Shown here piece after piece: positions 15,891-23,964 of a stretch of DNA of 41,993 bases (position 1 is its first letter; each line of letters opens with the position of its first letter). This DNA comes from Clostridia bacterium (lineage in GTDB: Bacteria > Bacillota > Clostridia > Oscillospirales > Acutalibacteraceae), in contig JAFYDS010000240.1 of the NCBI GenBank assembly GCA_017544665.1, positions 1-41,993 of the forward strand, read 5' to 3'. Below the pieces are notes generated by a model. That model was not told the DNA's origin and did no database searches. It worked only from the letters and a program-made list of their open reading frames with translations. The translations under genes were made by a program, and so were the position numbers.

Positions 15891-17675
15891 ATGTTATATC
15901 CGAAAATCGGCATCCGCCCCGTGATCGACGGCCGCTGGGGAGGCGTACGCGAAAGCCTCGAAGCGCAGACCATGGGCATGGCAAAGGCGGCGCAGACCCT
16001 CATCGAGGGCAGCCTGCGCTATCCCGACGGCACTCCCGTGCAGTGCGTCCTTTGCGAAACGACGATCGGCGGCGGCGCGGAGGCGGCAAAGTGCGCCGAA
16101 CAGTTCGCCTCAGAGAACGTCGTCGCGACCCTTTCCGTGACGCCCTGCTGGTGCTACGGCTCTGAAACCTTCGACATGGACCCGCAGACGATCAAAGCCG
16201 TCTGGGGCTTCAACGGGACGGAACGCCCGGGCGCCGTCTATCTTGCCGCCGTGATGGCCGCCTACGCCCAAAAGGGGCTGCCCGCGTTCTCGATCTACGG
16301 CAGAGACGTCCAGGACATGGACAACGCGGAGATCCCCGCGGACGTCGCGGAAAAGATTCTGCGCTTCGCCCGCTGCGCCGTGAGCGCCGGCTGGATGAAG
16401 AACAAGGCCTACGTCAACTTCGGCGGCGTCGCGATGGGCATCGCCGGCAGCTACTGCAACGCCGACCTGTTCCAGAAATACTTCGGCATCCGCGCCGAGT
16501 GGGTCGATATGACCGAGATCATCCGCCGCATCACGCTCGAGATCTATGACCATGACGAGTATGACAAAGCGCTCGCGTGGATCAAAGAAAACTGCAAAGA
16601 AGGCTTCAACTGCAACGCGGGGAAGAATCTGCCCGCCATCATCCGCAAATCGAAGGTCGTCCCGCCAGACAAGGACTGGGAATTCATCGCAAAGATGACG
16701 ATCGTCATGCGCGACATCCTCTTCGGCAACGAGAAACTCGACGACCTCGGCTGGCACGAGGAGGCGCTCGGCAAGAACGCCGTCGCCGGCGGCTTCCAGG
16801 GCCAGAGACAGTGGACCGACTGGCTGCCCAACGCGGACTTCACCGAGGCGATCATGGCGAGCTCGTTCAACTGGAACGGACCGAAGCAGCCGACGCCCTT
16901 CGCCACCGAAAACGACACGCTCAACGGCGTCGCCATGATGCTCGGCACCCTCGTTTCCGGCTCCGCGCCGTGCTTCCACGACGTGCGCACCTACTGGAGC
17001 CCCGACGCGTGCGAGCGCGTGACCGGCGTGCGTCCGACCGGCGTCGCCGCGAACGGCTTCATCCACCTGATCAACTCCGGCGCGACCGCGCTGGACGGCA
17101 GCGGCGCGAGCAAAGACGCAAACGGCAACGGCTGCATGAAGCCCTTCTGGGAAATGACACAAAGCGACATCGACGCGTGTCTCAAAGCGACCGACTGGTG
17201 CCGCGCGAATTACGAATACTTCCGCGGCGGCGGCTTTTCGAGCCACTTCCGCTGCCGCGCCGAAATGCCCGTGACGATGCTGCGCGTCAACGTCGTGGAC
17301 GGCGTCGGCCCCGTGTTACAGCTTGCGGAGGGCTACACCGCCGATCTGCCGGATGAGATCCACAACGTGATCGACAAGCGGACCGACCCGACCTGGCCGA
17401 CGACGTGGTTCGTCCCGACGCTGACGGGCAAGGGCGCGTTCAAAGACGTTTACAGCGTGATGGCGAACTGGGGCGCGAACCACGGCGTGACGGTCTACGG
17501 TCACGTCGGCGCCGATCTGATCACCCTCGCGTCGATGCTGCGCATTCCGGTGAACATGCACAACGTGGACGACAGCCGCATCTTCCGCCCGCACGCGTGG
17601 TCCGGCTTCGGGACCGAGGACGCCGAAAGTTCCGACTACCGCGCCTGCAAGACCTACGGCCCGCTGTATGGCTAA
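15891..17675 (+). CDS. fucI: L-fucose isomerase
   Basis: A 594-residue enzyme that converts L-fucose to L-fuculose using Mn2+. It matches E. coli FucI along its full length (about 591 residues): IGIRPVIDGR near the start, VTPCWCYGSETFDMDP, IWGFNGTERPGAVYL-like text, FQGQRQWTD, TYWSP and the C-terminal VYSVMANWGANHG and HVGADLITLASMLRIPV. Start ATG 15891 follows AGGAGG. It is the first gene of a five-gene run ending near 19881. Fuculokinase and fuculose-phosphate aldolase are not in the window, so the rest of this route must lie elsewhere. D-arabinose isomerase activity is a known side reaction of the family. Confidence 0.96.
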   Translation: MLYPKIGIRPVIDGRWGGVRESLEAQTMGMAKAAQTLIEGSLRYPDGTPVQCVLCETTIGGGAEAAKCAEQFASENVVATLSVTPCWCYGSETFDMDPQTIKAVWGFNGTERPGAVYLAAVMAAYAQKGLPAFSIYGRDVQDMDNAEIPADVAEKILRFARCAVSAGWMKNKAYVNFGGVAMGIAGSYCNADLFQKYFGIRAEWVDMTEIIRRITLEIYDHDEYDKALAWIKENCKEGFNCNAGKNLPAIIRKSKVVPPDKDWEFIAKMTIVMRDILFGNEKLDDLGWHEEALGKNAVAGGFQGQRQWTDWLPNADFTEAIMASSFNWNGPKQPTPFATENDTLNGVAMMLGTLVSGSAPCFHDVRTYWSPDACERVTGVRPTGVAANGFIHLINSGATALDGSGASKDANGNGCMKPFWEMTQSDIDACLKATDWCRANYEYFRGGGFSSHFRCRAEMPVTMLRVNVVDGVGPVLQLAEGYTADLPDEIHNVIDKRTDPTWPTTWFVPTLTGKGAFKDVYSVMANWGANHGVTVYGHVGADLITLASMLRIPVNMHNVDDSRIFRPHAWSGFGTEDAESSDYRACKTYGPLYG

Positions 17676-17688
17676 AGAGGTACAAAGC

Positions 17689-18591
17689 ATGGACAAGCGC
17701 TATTCCCATGTGGTCGTCGTCGGCGTGGACGGCGCGGGCGGCTACTTCAAGGACGCCGACACGCCCCGTTTTGACCGAATCTTTCAAAACGGCGCGGTGA
17801 CCTATACCGCCCTCGCGTCCAACCCGACCATCAGCGCGGAATGCTGGGGGTCGATGCTCCTCGGCGTCGGGCCGGAGGTCCACAAGCTGACGAACGATAT
17901 CGTCAGCAACGAGCCCTATCCCGTCGACAGCCCGTTTCCGTCCCTCTTTCGCCGGATTCGTGCCGTGATGCCGGACGCGCCGCTCGGCTCGTTCTGCGAC
18001 TGGGATCCAATCACGCGCGGCATCGTGGAACAAAACCTCGGCGTCGTGCACGACACCGCGCCGGACAGCGAGCTGACCCCGAAGATCTGCGCCTATATCC
18101 GGCAGGAGAAGCCGGCGTTCCTCTTCATTCAGCTCGACAGCGTGGACGGCGCCGGCCATTCCAACGGCTACGGAACGCCGAAGTACCTCGACCGTATCCA
18201 CGTCGTCGACGCGATGATCGGCGATATCTACGAAGCGGTTTGCGATGCTGGCATCTTTGACGACACACTGTTCACGGTGATTGCCGACCACGGAGGCTTT
18301 GGCACCGGGCACGGCGGCTGGACGGATGAGGAGAAATACGTCACCTTTGCCGCCGCGGGAAAGAGCGTCCGGCATACGATGCTGCCGGAGATGAACATCC
18401 GCGACCTTGCGGCGATCGTGCTCTACGCCCTCGGCATCGAGCGTCCCGCGCTCGACGAAAGCGGCTGGACGGCACAGGTCCCGCCGGGACTGTTCGACGA
18501 CCCGGCGATTGAATCCTACCGCGACCTGTCACATCTGACGGGCGCCGCGCCGCGCGTTTCCAAGGTGGCGCACATGTCGGAATTAATCTGA
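17689..18591 (+). CDS. Alkaline-phosphatase-superfamily phosphodiesterase-like protein
   Basis: A 300-residue protein of the type I phosphodiesterase/nucleotide pyrophosphatase group. The first metal-binding Asp is D14 (VVVGVDGAGG). The predicted nucleophile region is NPTISAECWG (T47 or S49). Further ligand motifs are DSVDGAGH and IADHGGFGTGHGG. It lacks a signal peptide, so it is likely cytoplasmic, unlike the exported phosphatases at the left end. The ATG at 17689 is chosen because AGAGG is 8 nt upstream; an ATG at 17668 overlaps the fucI end. It is co-transcribed with fucI, so a sugar-phosphate or nucleotide-sugar substrate is conceivable. Confidence 0.75.
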   Translation: MDKRYSHVVVVGVDGAGGYFKDADTPRFDRIFQNGAVTYTALASNPTISAECWGSMLLGVGPEVHKLTNDIVSNEPYPVDSPFPSLFRRIRAVMPDAPLGSFCDWDPITRGIVEQNLGVVHDTAPDSELTPKICAYIRQEKPAFLFIQLDSVDGAGHSNGYGTPKYLDRIHVVDAMIGDIYEAVCDAGIFDDTLFTVIADHGGFGTGHGGWTDEEKYVTFAAAGKSVRHTMLPEMNIRDLAAIVLYALGIERPALDESGWTAQVPPGLFDDPAIESYRDLSHLTGAAPRVSKVAHMSELI

Positions 18592-18604
18592 AAAAGGAGA
18601 TTGC

Positions 18605-19024
18605 ATGAAAGAAGATTTCCTATTGAAAAACCTCGCGAAATTATTTGACTATGAACGGATCTTCGGCGCCTACGACACCGATCTTGTGGTGCTGCGGGAA
18701 AACGACATTGACGAGATCACGTTCGTTATCGACGACAAAACCGAATTTGAAGCGGATTACAACCATGTCTGTGTGGCGGAGGAGATCGACGAACGGGACT
18801 TCGCGGTTCTGGCCCGCTATTTGCCGAAGATCGGGGAAGCGCTGCTGAAGTGTCTGGAGCATGATTTCCCCGACAAAAAGTTTGTGGTGTTCGCGCTGAT
18901 CCGTCTGCACGACAAGGCGGTCGTCCGGTTCCACCAGCTGTTCGAAGGGGAAAAGCCCTATTATGACCGCAGCCAGTTCGCCGGCGACCCGACGGTGCGG
19001 CTGTTCGAGTTCCGGAGCCGTTGA
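18605..19024 (+). CDS. Protein of unknown function, soluble
   Basis: A 139-residue protein that I do not recognise. It is acidic, without signal peptide or membrane segment. It has an FDYERIFGAYDTDLVVL opening and alternating strands and helices, and ends in RLFEFRSR. Start ATG 18605 has AAGGAG 7 nt upstream and lies 13 bp after the phosphodiesterase stop, so it is part of the fucI transcript. It could be a small adaptor or binding protein. No catalytic motif stands out. Confidence 0.7.
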   Translation: MKEDFLLKNLAKLFDYERIFGAYDTDLVVLRENDIDEITFVIDDKTEFEADYNHVCVAEEIDERDFAVLARYLPKIGEALLKCLEHDFPDKKFVVFALIRLHDKAVVRFHQLFEGEKPYYDRSQFAGDPTVRLFEFRSR

Positions 19025-19050
19025 CTTTTGACACACAAGGAGGCGTCTGT

Positions 19051-19359
19051 ATGGACTTTGAATCTTTGTCTTTGTTTCACATCGGTGTGCCGCTGCTTTT
19101 TGTCTTCGGCGCGATCCATTTCGGCATCTGCTTTGTGCGGCGGGACGCGCTGCGCAAGGCGCTGCGGGTCGTTGCATTTTTGCCGATCGCTGCTGCTGCG
19201 GCCTATGTGGTGTTTGCGCTGCTGTGGCCGCACGGCGGCGGCTTCGTTGACGACGGCGCCTTTGCCGCTGCGCTGATCGGCATTCCCGCGCTGTTTGCGC
19301 TGGGCGGCAGCGTCATCGGGCTGCTGGTCGGGCGATTGGTGAAAAAGAAACGGGAATGA
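19051..19359 (+). CDS. Small membrane protein, three hydrophobic segments
   Basis: A 102-residue protein with three predicted membrane segments (residues about 8-27, 38-58, 70-95) and a basic tail GRLVKKKRE, which should face the cytoplasm. The start at 19051 is taken because AAGGAGG lies 7 nt upstream; a TTG at 19021 is in frame without a site. It lies 26 bp after the unknown soluble gene and is probably co-transcribed from the fucI promoter. Family not recognised. Confidence 0.7.
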   Translation: MDFESLSLFHIGVPLLFVFGAIHFGICFVRRDALRKALRVVAFLPIAAAAAYVVFALLWPHGGGFVDDGAFAAALIGIPALFALGGSVIGLLVGRLVKKKRE

Positions 19360-19398
19360 TTCCCGGCAATCATATATGAAACACAGGAGGAAAACGAT

Positions 19399-19881
19399 AT
19401 GGCAAAACTCACGGCATTCTTTTTGGCGGTCTATCTGTTCCTTGCGGGCTTTTTCTATGGCGACGCCCCGACGCAGATTGAGATTCGGAAAAGCCCGTTC
19501 GACAACGGCCCCGTTGTTGTGCAGGTGCCGCACCACCCGGGCGGCGTGTTTGAGGAAGACGGCAAAACCGTCACCTATTATCACGTCAGCCAGAATTGGA
19601 CGTTCCGCTGCAAAAACACCGGTCGCCCGGTCAAGGGGGAGTCGCATTATTATGCGACGCTTTCCCTGCGTCCGACACAGCCGGATCAGGCGCCGCTGCG
19701 GCTGCTTTATGTTTCCGACGATGCGCTGGGCCGCGATGTGCTGATCAAGCACGGAGAAACGTTCAGCGTATACAGTTCCTTTGAAATCCCGGCGGATGCC
19801 CCTGCGGGCGTCTGGACGGTGGCGGTCAGCGTTTACGGCTCGCCGGAGGTCGTGTACGAGAACGCGCTTGTGATTGTGTAA
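19399..19881 (+). CDS. Exported protein of unknown function, beta-sandwich type
   Basis: A 160-residue protein with an N-terminal signal (MAKLTAFFLAVYLFLAGFFYG) and a beta-rich body. Strand-like blocks include TVTYYHVSQNWTFRC and GVWTVAVSVYG, suggesting an immunoglobulin-like fold. Two cysteines are not obviously conserved elsewhere. Start ATG 19399 follows AGGAGG by 8 nt. It is the last gene of the fucI run, and a strong hairpin terminator follows. Its signal segment resembles that of the chagasin-like inhibitor at 15302, but the three chagasin loops are absent, so it is not called an inhibitor. Confidence 0.7.
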   Translation: MAKLTAFFLAVYLFLAGFFYGDAPTQIEIRKSPFDNGPVVVQVPHHPGGVFEEDGKTVTYYHVSQNWTFRCKNTGRPVKGESHYYATLSLRPTQPDQAPLRLLYVSDDALGRDVLIKHGETFSVYSSFEIPADAPAGVWTVAVSVYGSPEVVYENALVIV

Positions 19882-19895
19882 CCGGAAAACAAAGA

Positions 19896-19925
19896 ACGCA
19901 CACCTCGGTGTGCGTCTTTTCTTTT
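19896..19925. terminator. Convergent intrinsic terminator
   Basis: Perfect 8-bp stem ACGCACAC/GTGTGCGT with a CTCG loop (19896-19915) and a T-rich tract. It lies between the plus-strand fucI run and the minus-strand DUF4342 gene. Confidence 0.85.
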
Positions 19926-19932
19926 GTTCGGT

Positions 19933-20406
19933 TTATTCCGTCGGGGCGTCTTCGTCTGCGGGCGCTTCTTCTGCGCCTGCTTCGGCTGCCGGCTGCTCTT
20001 CCGGCCACGGGGAGTTATACGGTTCTTCCTTCTGGAACGCGCCGTTCTGCGCGGCGACGTCCTTGAACTCTTCAACGAACGCCTTCGCCTTGTCGATCAC
20101 GATTCCCTTGAGCTCCTCGAGCTTGACGCCGGTCGGCGTTTCGTTGAGGTTCAGCACCGTGCCGTCCTGCTTCGTGATCTCGACTTCACAGTCGAGCCCG
20201 AACGAGACGAGCGCCGTGGTCAGCACGGCAAACGGGGCGGCGCTCAGGCCGACGATGGCGCCGAGGATGCCCGCGCCGAGCGGAATATTGACGAGGGTCT
20301 CTCCCTTTCTCTTGAGCGCGATCTTGCTCGCGCCGCCGTCTTTGACAAGCTCCTTGACCTTTTCGACGATCTTTTCCGCCTGCTGCTTCATTTGCTGTTC
20401 ATCCAT
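19933..20406 (-). CDS. DUF4342-family protein
   Basis: A 157-residue protein. An N-terminal helical part (residues about 1-30, KQQAEKIVEKVKELVKDGGASK) precedes the DUF4342 core. The core has the LKRKGETLVNIPLGAGILGAIVG segment and a hydrophobic stretch ending in DCEVEITKQDG. The C-terminus is acidic, rich in Glu, Ala and Pro (PEEQPAAEAGAEEAPADE), and likely disordered. The ATG at 20406 is used since AAGGA is 8 nt upstream; the ATG at 20415 lies directly on that site. Function unknown; family members occur in Firmicutes near membrane or stress genes. It is divergent to nadE from overlapping promoters. Confidence 0.78.
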   Translation of the reverse strand: MDEQQMKQQAEKIVEKVKELVKDGGASKIALKRKGETLVNIPLGAGILGAIVGLSAAPFAVLTTALVSFGLDCEVEITKQDGTVLNLNETPTGVKLEELKGIVIDKAKAFVEEFKDVAAQNGAFQKEEPYNSPWPEEQPAAEAGAEEAPADEDAPTE

Positions 20407-20430
20407 TTTGGTCATCCTTTCAAAAAAGAC

Positions 20431-20459
20431 TTGATTCCTGCGTCCGGAACTGGTATGAT
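20431..20459 (+). promoter_or_regulatory. Promoter of nadE operon
   Basis: TTGATT (20431-20436), 17-bp spacer, TATGAT (20454-20459). Its -10 box overlaps the -10 box of the divergent promoter by two bases. Confidence 0.65.
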
Positions 20460-20486
20460 TATAGCAGAAAGCGGCTGCAAAAGCAA
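20458..20486 (-). promoter_or_regulatory. Divergent promoter of DUF4342 gene
   Basis: Read on the minus strand: TTGCTT (20486-20481), 17-bp spacer, TATAAT (20463-20458). It faces the nadE promoter, so both polymerases cannot bind at once. Confidence 0.6.
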
Positions 20487-20510
20487 CCGTTTGGAAAGGA
20501 CTGATGCAAA

Positions 20511-21251
20511 ATGTTTGACGTGCAAGCGGTCAAGGACGCCTGCGTACAGTGGATCCGCGATTTCTTTGAAGAGAACGGCAAGGGCTGCAACGCCGTGGTC
20601 GGCGTTTCCGGCGGCAAGGACAGCTCCGTCGCGGCGGCGCTCTGCGTCGAGGCGCTCGGCAAAGACCGCGTGATCGGCGTGCTGATGCCCTGCGGCGAAC
20701 AGGCGGACATCGACTGCGCGACCGCTTTGGTCGATCACCTCGGGATCGAGCGGTATATCGTCAATATCAAGGACGCGGTCGAAGGCGTCAAAAATGCGAT
20801 CCCGTTCGAGTTGTCGAAGCAGAGCACGACGAACCTCCCGGCGCGCATCCGCATGGCGACGCTCTATGCCGTTTCGCAAAGCCGCAACGGCCGCGTGGTC
20901 AACACCTGCAACCTTTCGGAGGACTGGGTCGGCTACTCCACGCGTTACGGCGACGCGGCGGGCGACTTCTCTCCGCTGTCGCGCCTGACGGTCGCGGAGG
21001 TCAAGGCGATCGGGCGGCTTTTGGGGCTGCCGGCGTTTTTGGTCGATAAGACGCCGATCGACGGGCTTTCGGGTAAGACGGACGAAGACAACCTCGGCTT
21101 CACCTACGCTATGCTCGACCGCTATATCCGCGAGGGGATCATCGATGACGAAGAAGCGAAGGCGAAGATCGACCGGCTGCACAAACTGAACCTTTTCAAA
21201 TTGCAGCTGATGCCGGCGTTCGAATACGACGGCGATATCAAAGCGGAATAA
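20511..21251 (+). CDS. nadE: NH3-dependent NAD+ synthetase
   Basis: A 246-residue N-type ATP pyrophosphatase that adenylates nicotinic acid adenine dinucleotide and amidates it to NAD+. The PP-loop is SGGKDSS (33-39). Other family motifs are PARIRMATLYAVSQ, NLSEDWVGY and GDFSPLSRLT. No glutaminase domain is present, so it would use ammonia; the length fits this short class. The ribosome site AAAGGA is about 11 nt from the ATG, a little far. It opens an operon with an oxidoreductase and the two aconitase X subunits, an unusual pairing with no known pathway link. Confidence 0.92.
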   Translation: MFDVQAVKDACVQWIRDFFEENGKGCNAVVGVSGGKDSSVAAALCVEALGKDRVIGVLMPCGEQADIDCATALVDHLGIERYIVNIKDAVEGVKNAIPFELSKQSTTNLPARIRMATLYAVSQSRNGRVVNTCNLSEDWVGYSTRYGDAAGDFSPLSRLTVAEVKAIGRLLGLPAFLVDKTPIDGLSGKTDEDNLGFTYAMLDRYIREGIIDDEEAKAKIDRLHKLNLFKLQLMPAFEYDGDIKAE

Positions 21252-21269
21252 AGAACGGGAGGAAGACGT

Positions 21270-22232
21270 ATGGCGTTCCGGTGGGTCTATATCGGCAGCG
21301 GTCATATCGCCGAAAAAACGGCGGCAAACGTCACAAAAGGCGAACACGAGATCGTCGCGGTCTATGGCAGAAACAAAGAAACAGCCGCCGCGCTCGCCGA
21401 AAAATACGGCGCGGCAGTCTATGACACGGCAAAGGAAGCCATTTTGCACCCCGGCGCGGACGCGGTCTATATCGCGACGCCGCACACCTCGCACGTGGAG
21501 TACGCCTGCCTCGCGATGGAACTGGGCAGGCCCGTGCTCTGTGAAAAGCCGGTCGGCGTCACCGTCGCGGACGTGGACACGCTGACGGCTTGTGCGGAGA
21601 AAAACGGGGTCTATTTCGCCGAGGCGATGTGGACGTGGTTCTGTCAGCCGGCGCAGACCGTCAAGCAGTGGATCCAAAGCGGCGAGATCGGCGACGTCAA
21701 ATGCGCGACGCTCTATTACTATTTCCCGGGGCTGCTCAAACCCCGCACCTCGCGCGTGCGCAAGCCGGAGACGGCGGGCGGCTCGCTCCTCGACGTCGGG
21801 ATCTACCCGATCACCTATTGCTACAACCTGTTCGGCGTGCCGCAGGAAATCGTTTGCGACGGCACGGTCAAAGACGGGATCGACATCGAAGAACACATCG
21901 AGCTGCGCTACAGAGGCTTTACCTGCTATATCCACAGCGGGCTCAACAACCTGCGCGAAAGCTGCCTGATCGAGGGCGCGAAGGGCGCGGTCAGCCTGCC
22001 GCTGTTCCACGCGGCGTCGAGCGCGACGCTCAAAAACGAAAACGGCAAGCGCGTCTTCCGCGGCGAGACGAACTATCTCCCGCAGTTCGACCGCGCGGCG
22101 GCGGATATCCGCCAGGGAAAGAAGCAGTCGGACTGTGTGCCGTGGGAAGCGACAAGGCAGTGTATGAAGATCATGGACGAATGCCGCCGGCAGATGGGGC
22201 TGCGGTATCCGTTTGAAGAAGAAAATACATAA
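21270..22232 (+). CDS. Gfo/Idh/MocA-family oxidoreductase
   Basis: A 320-residue NAD(P)-dependent oxidoreductase. The N-terminal Rossmann domain begins WVYIGSGHIAEK, with IATPHTSHVEYA and the family-typical CEKPVGV (Lys of EKP). The C-terminal domain holds SLLDVGIYPI, with the D-x3-Y or H substrate-site region. Start ATG 21270 has GGGAGGA upstream and lies 18 bp after nadE. Family members act on sugars, inositols and dihydrodiols. Next to aconitase X, where a pyrroline or imine reductase is expected if the substrate is hydroxyproline, it could serve as a reductase, but this is speculation. Confidence 0.85.
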   Translation: MAFRWVYIGSGHIAEKTAANVTKGEHEIVAVYGRNKETAAALAEKYGAAVYDTAKEAILHPGADAVYIATPHTSHVEYACLAMELGRPVLCEKPVGVTVADVDTLTACAEKNGVYFAEAMWTWFCQPAQTVKQWIQSGEIGDVKCATLYYYFPGLLKPRTSRVRKPETAGGSLLDVGIYPITYCYNLFGVPQEIVCDGTVKDGIDIEEHIELRYRGFTCYIHSGLNNLRESCLIEGAKGAVSLPLFHAASSATLKNENGKRVFRGETNYLPQFDRAAADIRQGKKQSDCVPWEATRQCMKIMDECRRQMGLRYPFEEENT

Positions 22233-22244
22233 GGAGGAAACGAT

Positions 22245-23516
22245 ATGGAACTGACAAAAGAACAACAGGCAATTCTCAACGGTGAAAAAGGCGAAACCAT
22301 GGCGAAGGTCATGAAAACGCTGGTCCAGTACGGTGAAGTCTTCGGCGCCGAAAAGATGGTCCCCGTGACGAGCGACTACGGCCATCTGGTGCTCTCGTTC
22401 GGCCTGACCTTCCTCGGGCCGGTATTCGATCTCTATCAAAAGCTGATCGATGAGGGCTGTCTCGCCGGACAGAAGTTCACCTGCGACCCGCGGCCGTACG
22501 ACAAAAACGTGCCGCAGTCGCTGCTGCAGAAGGCGGTCGCGAAATTCGTCTTCGGCAAACAGACCCGCTATGAAGCCCAGTTGGCAAAGCTCGGTCTTTT
22601 AGGCGAAGACAGCTACACCTGCACCTGCTATCTCGACGAGATCGGAAACACCCCGAAGAAAGGCGACGTCCTCTCTTGGGCGGAATCGTCGGCGGTCGTC
22701 TATGCCAACTCGGTGCTTGGCGCGCGCTGCAACCGCAACTCCGGCATCATCGAACTCTTCGGCTCGATCGCAGGCTTTGTGCCGTACTTCGGCCTGCTGA
22801 CCGACGAGGGCCGCAAGGCAGACTGGATCGTGGAGCTGCAGACGACCAAGTGCCCCGACGCGCAGATCCTCGGCTCGGCGATCGGCATGAAGGTCATGGA
22901 GGACGTGCCCTACGTCAAGGGGCTCGACCGCTATCTCGGCACGGAGCTGACCGACGCGGCAAAGACTTATCTCAAGGATTTCGGTGCGGCGACGGCGTCC
23001 AACGGCGCGGTGGGCCTTTACCACATCGACAACCTGACGCCGGAAGCGAAGGAACAGGGCGAAAGCCTCATCAAAGAGAACGCGAAGGTCTATATCATCG
23101 ACGACGCGGAGCTCCAGCGCGTCAAGGACGGCTACCCCTGCATCTGGAAAAATAAGGACGCGACGCCGAAAATGTGCTTCCTCGGTTGTCCGCATATGAC
23201 GCTCGAACAGCTCAAGGACTGGACCGACAAGATCGAAGCGGCGCTGGGCGACGCGGGGAACGAGAAGGTGCTGGTCCCGACGGTGTTCACCGCGTCCACG
23301 GGCGTCATCAAGGAGTTCAACAAAACGCCCTACGCCGACCGGCTGAAAAAGACAGGCGTGATCGTCAGTTACATCTGCCCGCTGATGTTCATGGACAACC
23401 CTCTTTGGCAGGGTCAGCCCGTCATCACCTCGTCGAACAAGCTGCGCACCTACACGACGGCGCGGTTCTACAACAACGACGAGATTCTGCGTATCATCAC
23501 GAAGGAGGGGAAATAA
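22245..23516 (+). CDS. Aconitase X catalytic (large) subunit
   Basis: A 423-residue protein of the AcnX family (formerly DUF521). Family-type text includes LTKEQQAILNGEKG at the start, VPVTSDYGHL, the Cys-bearing GARCNRNSGI and the late segment KMCFLGCPHMTLEQL. These cysteines match the expected iron-sulfur cluster region. Studied bacterial AcnX enzymes dehydrate cis-3-hydroxy-L-proline, while archaeal ones act on phosphomevalonate. As this is a bacterium with two separate subunits, a cis-3-hydroxyproline-type dehydratase is the first guess. Start ATG 22245 follows AAGGAGG and is 12 bp after the oxidoreductase gene. The small subunit gene follows 1 bp later. Confidence 0.87.
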   Translation: MELTKEQQAILNGEKGETMAKVMKTLVQYGEVFGAEKMVPVTSDYGHLVLSFGLTFLGPVFDLYQKLIDEGCLAGQKFTCDPRPYDKNVPQSLLQKAVAKFVFGKQTRYEAQLAKLGLLGEDSYTCTCYLDEIGNTPKKGDVLSWAESSAVVYANSVLGARCNRNSGIIELFGSIAGFVPYFGLLTDEGRKADWIVELQTTKCPDAQILGSAIGMKVMEDVPYVKGLDRYLGTELTDAAKTYLKDFGAATASNGAVGLYHIDNLTPEAKEQGESLIKENAKVYIIDDAELQRVKDGYPCIWKNKDATPKMCFLGCPHMTLEQLKDWTDKIEAALGDAGNEKVLVPTVFTASTGVIKEFNKTPYADRLKKTGVIVSYICPLMFMDNPLWQGQPVITSSNKLRTYTTARFYNNDEILRIITKEGK

Positions 23517-23517
23517 G

Positions 23518-23958
23518 ATGAAGGAATTCAAAGGACGCGTCATTGCGGCGGGTGAAGTGACCGCCGAGGCAGTCGTGACGAAGCAGGGCTTCAACACACT
23601 CGCGAGCATGCAGATGATGTTTATCCAGTCCAAAACAAAGTGTGTGGACCAGAGCAACCCCGACCTTTACAAGAAGCTGCTGCAGGGCAAGGCGCTTTGC
23701 CTGCCCCAGACGATCGGCTCCACCACGGGCGGCATGTTCCTGTATTCCGCCGTGAAAGCGGCGAAGGCGCCGGCGTGCCTGCTGTTTTCGAAGGAGATCG
23801 ACTCGCTCGCCGCGGCGGGCGCGGTGCTCGCCGACGTGTGGTCCGACGACGCGAAGATGCCGACGATCGACAAGCTCGGCGATGCGTTTCTCGACTACGT
23901 CCAGGACGGAGACAAGATCACGGTCAAAGCCGACGGCACGGTTATCGTCGAACGGTAA
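23518..23958 (+). CDS. Aconitase X swivel (small) subunit
   Basis: A 146-residue protein of the AcnX swivel type (formerly DUF126). It begins FKGRVIAAGEVTAEAVV and carries the family GSTTGG motif (in LPQTIGSTTGGMFL), which sits over the active site. It pairs with the preceding large subunit to form the dehydratase. The gap between the genes is 1 bp, so they are translated together. The body ends DGDKITVKADGTVIVER, as in other members. It is the last gene of the nadE operon; a structured 177-bp element and a hairpin terminator follow. Confidence 0.87.
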   Translation: MKEFKGRVIAAGEVTAEAVVTKQGFNTLASMQMMFIQSKTKCVDQSNPDLYKKLLQGKALCLPQTIGSTTGGMFLYSAVKAAKAPACLLFSKEIDSLAAAGAVLADVWSDDAKMPTIDKLGDAFLDYVQDGDKITVKADGTVIVER

Positions 23959-23964
23959 GCAGTT

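Noticed and set aside
19399-19881. Second chagasin-type inhibitor
   Set aside because: Only the signal segment is alike; the NPTTGY, GxGG and RPW loops are missing.
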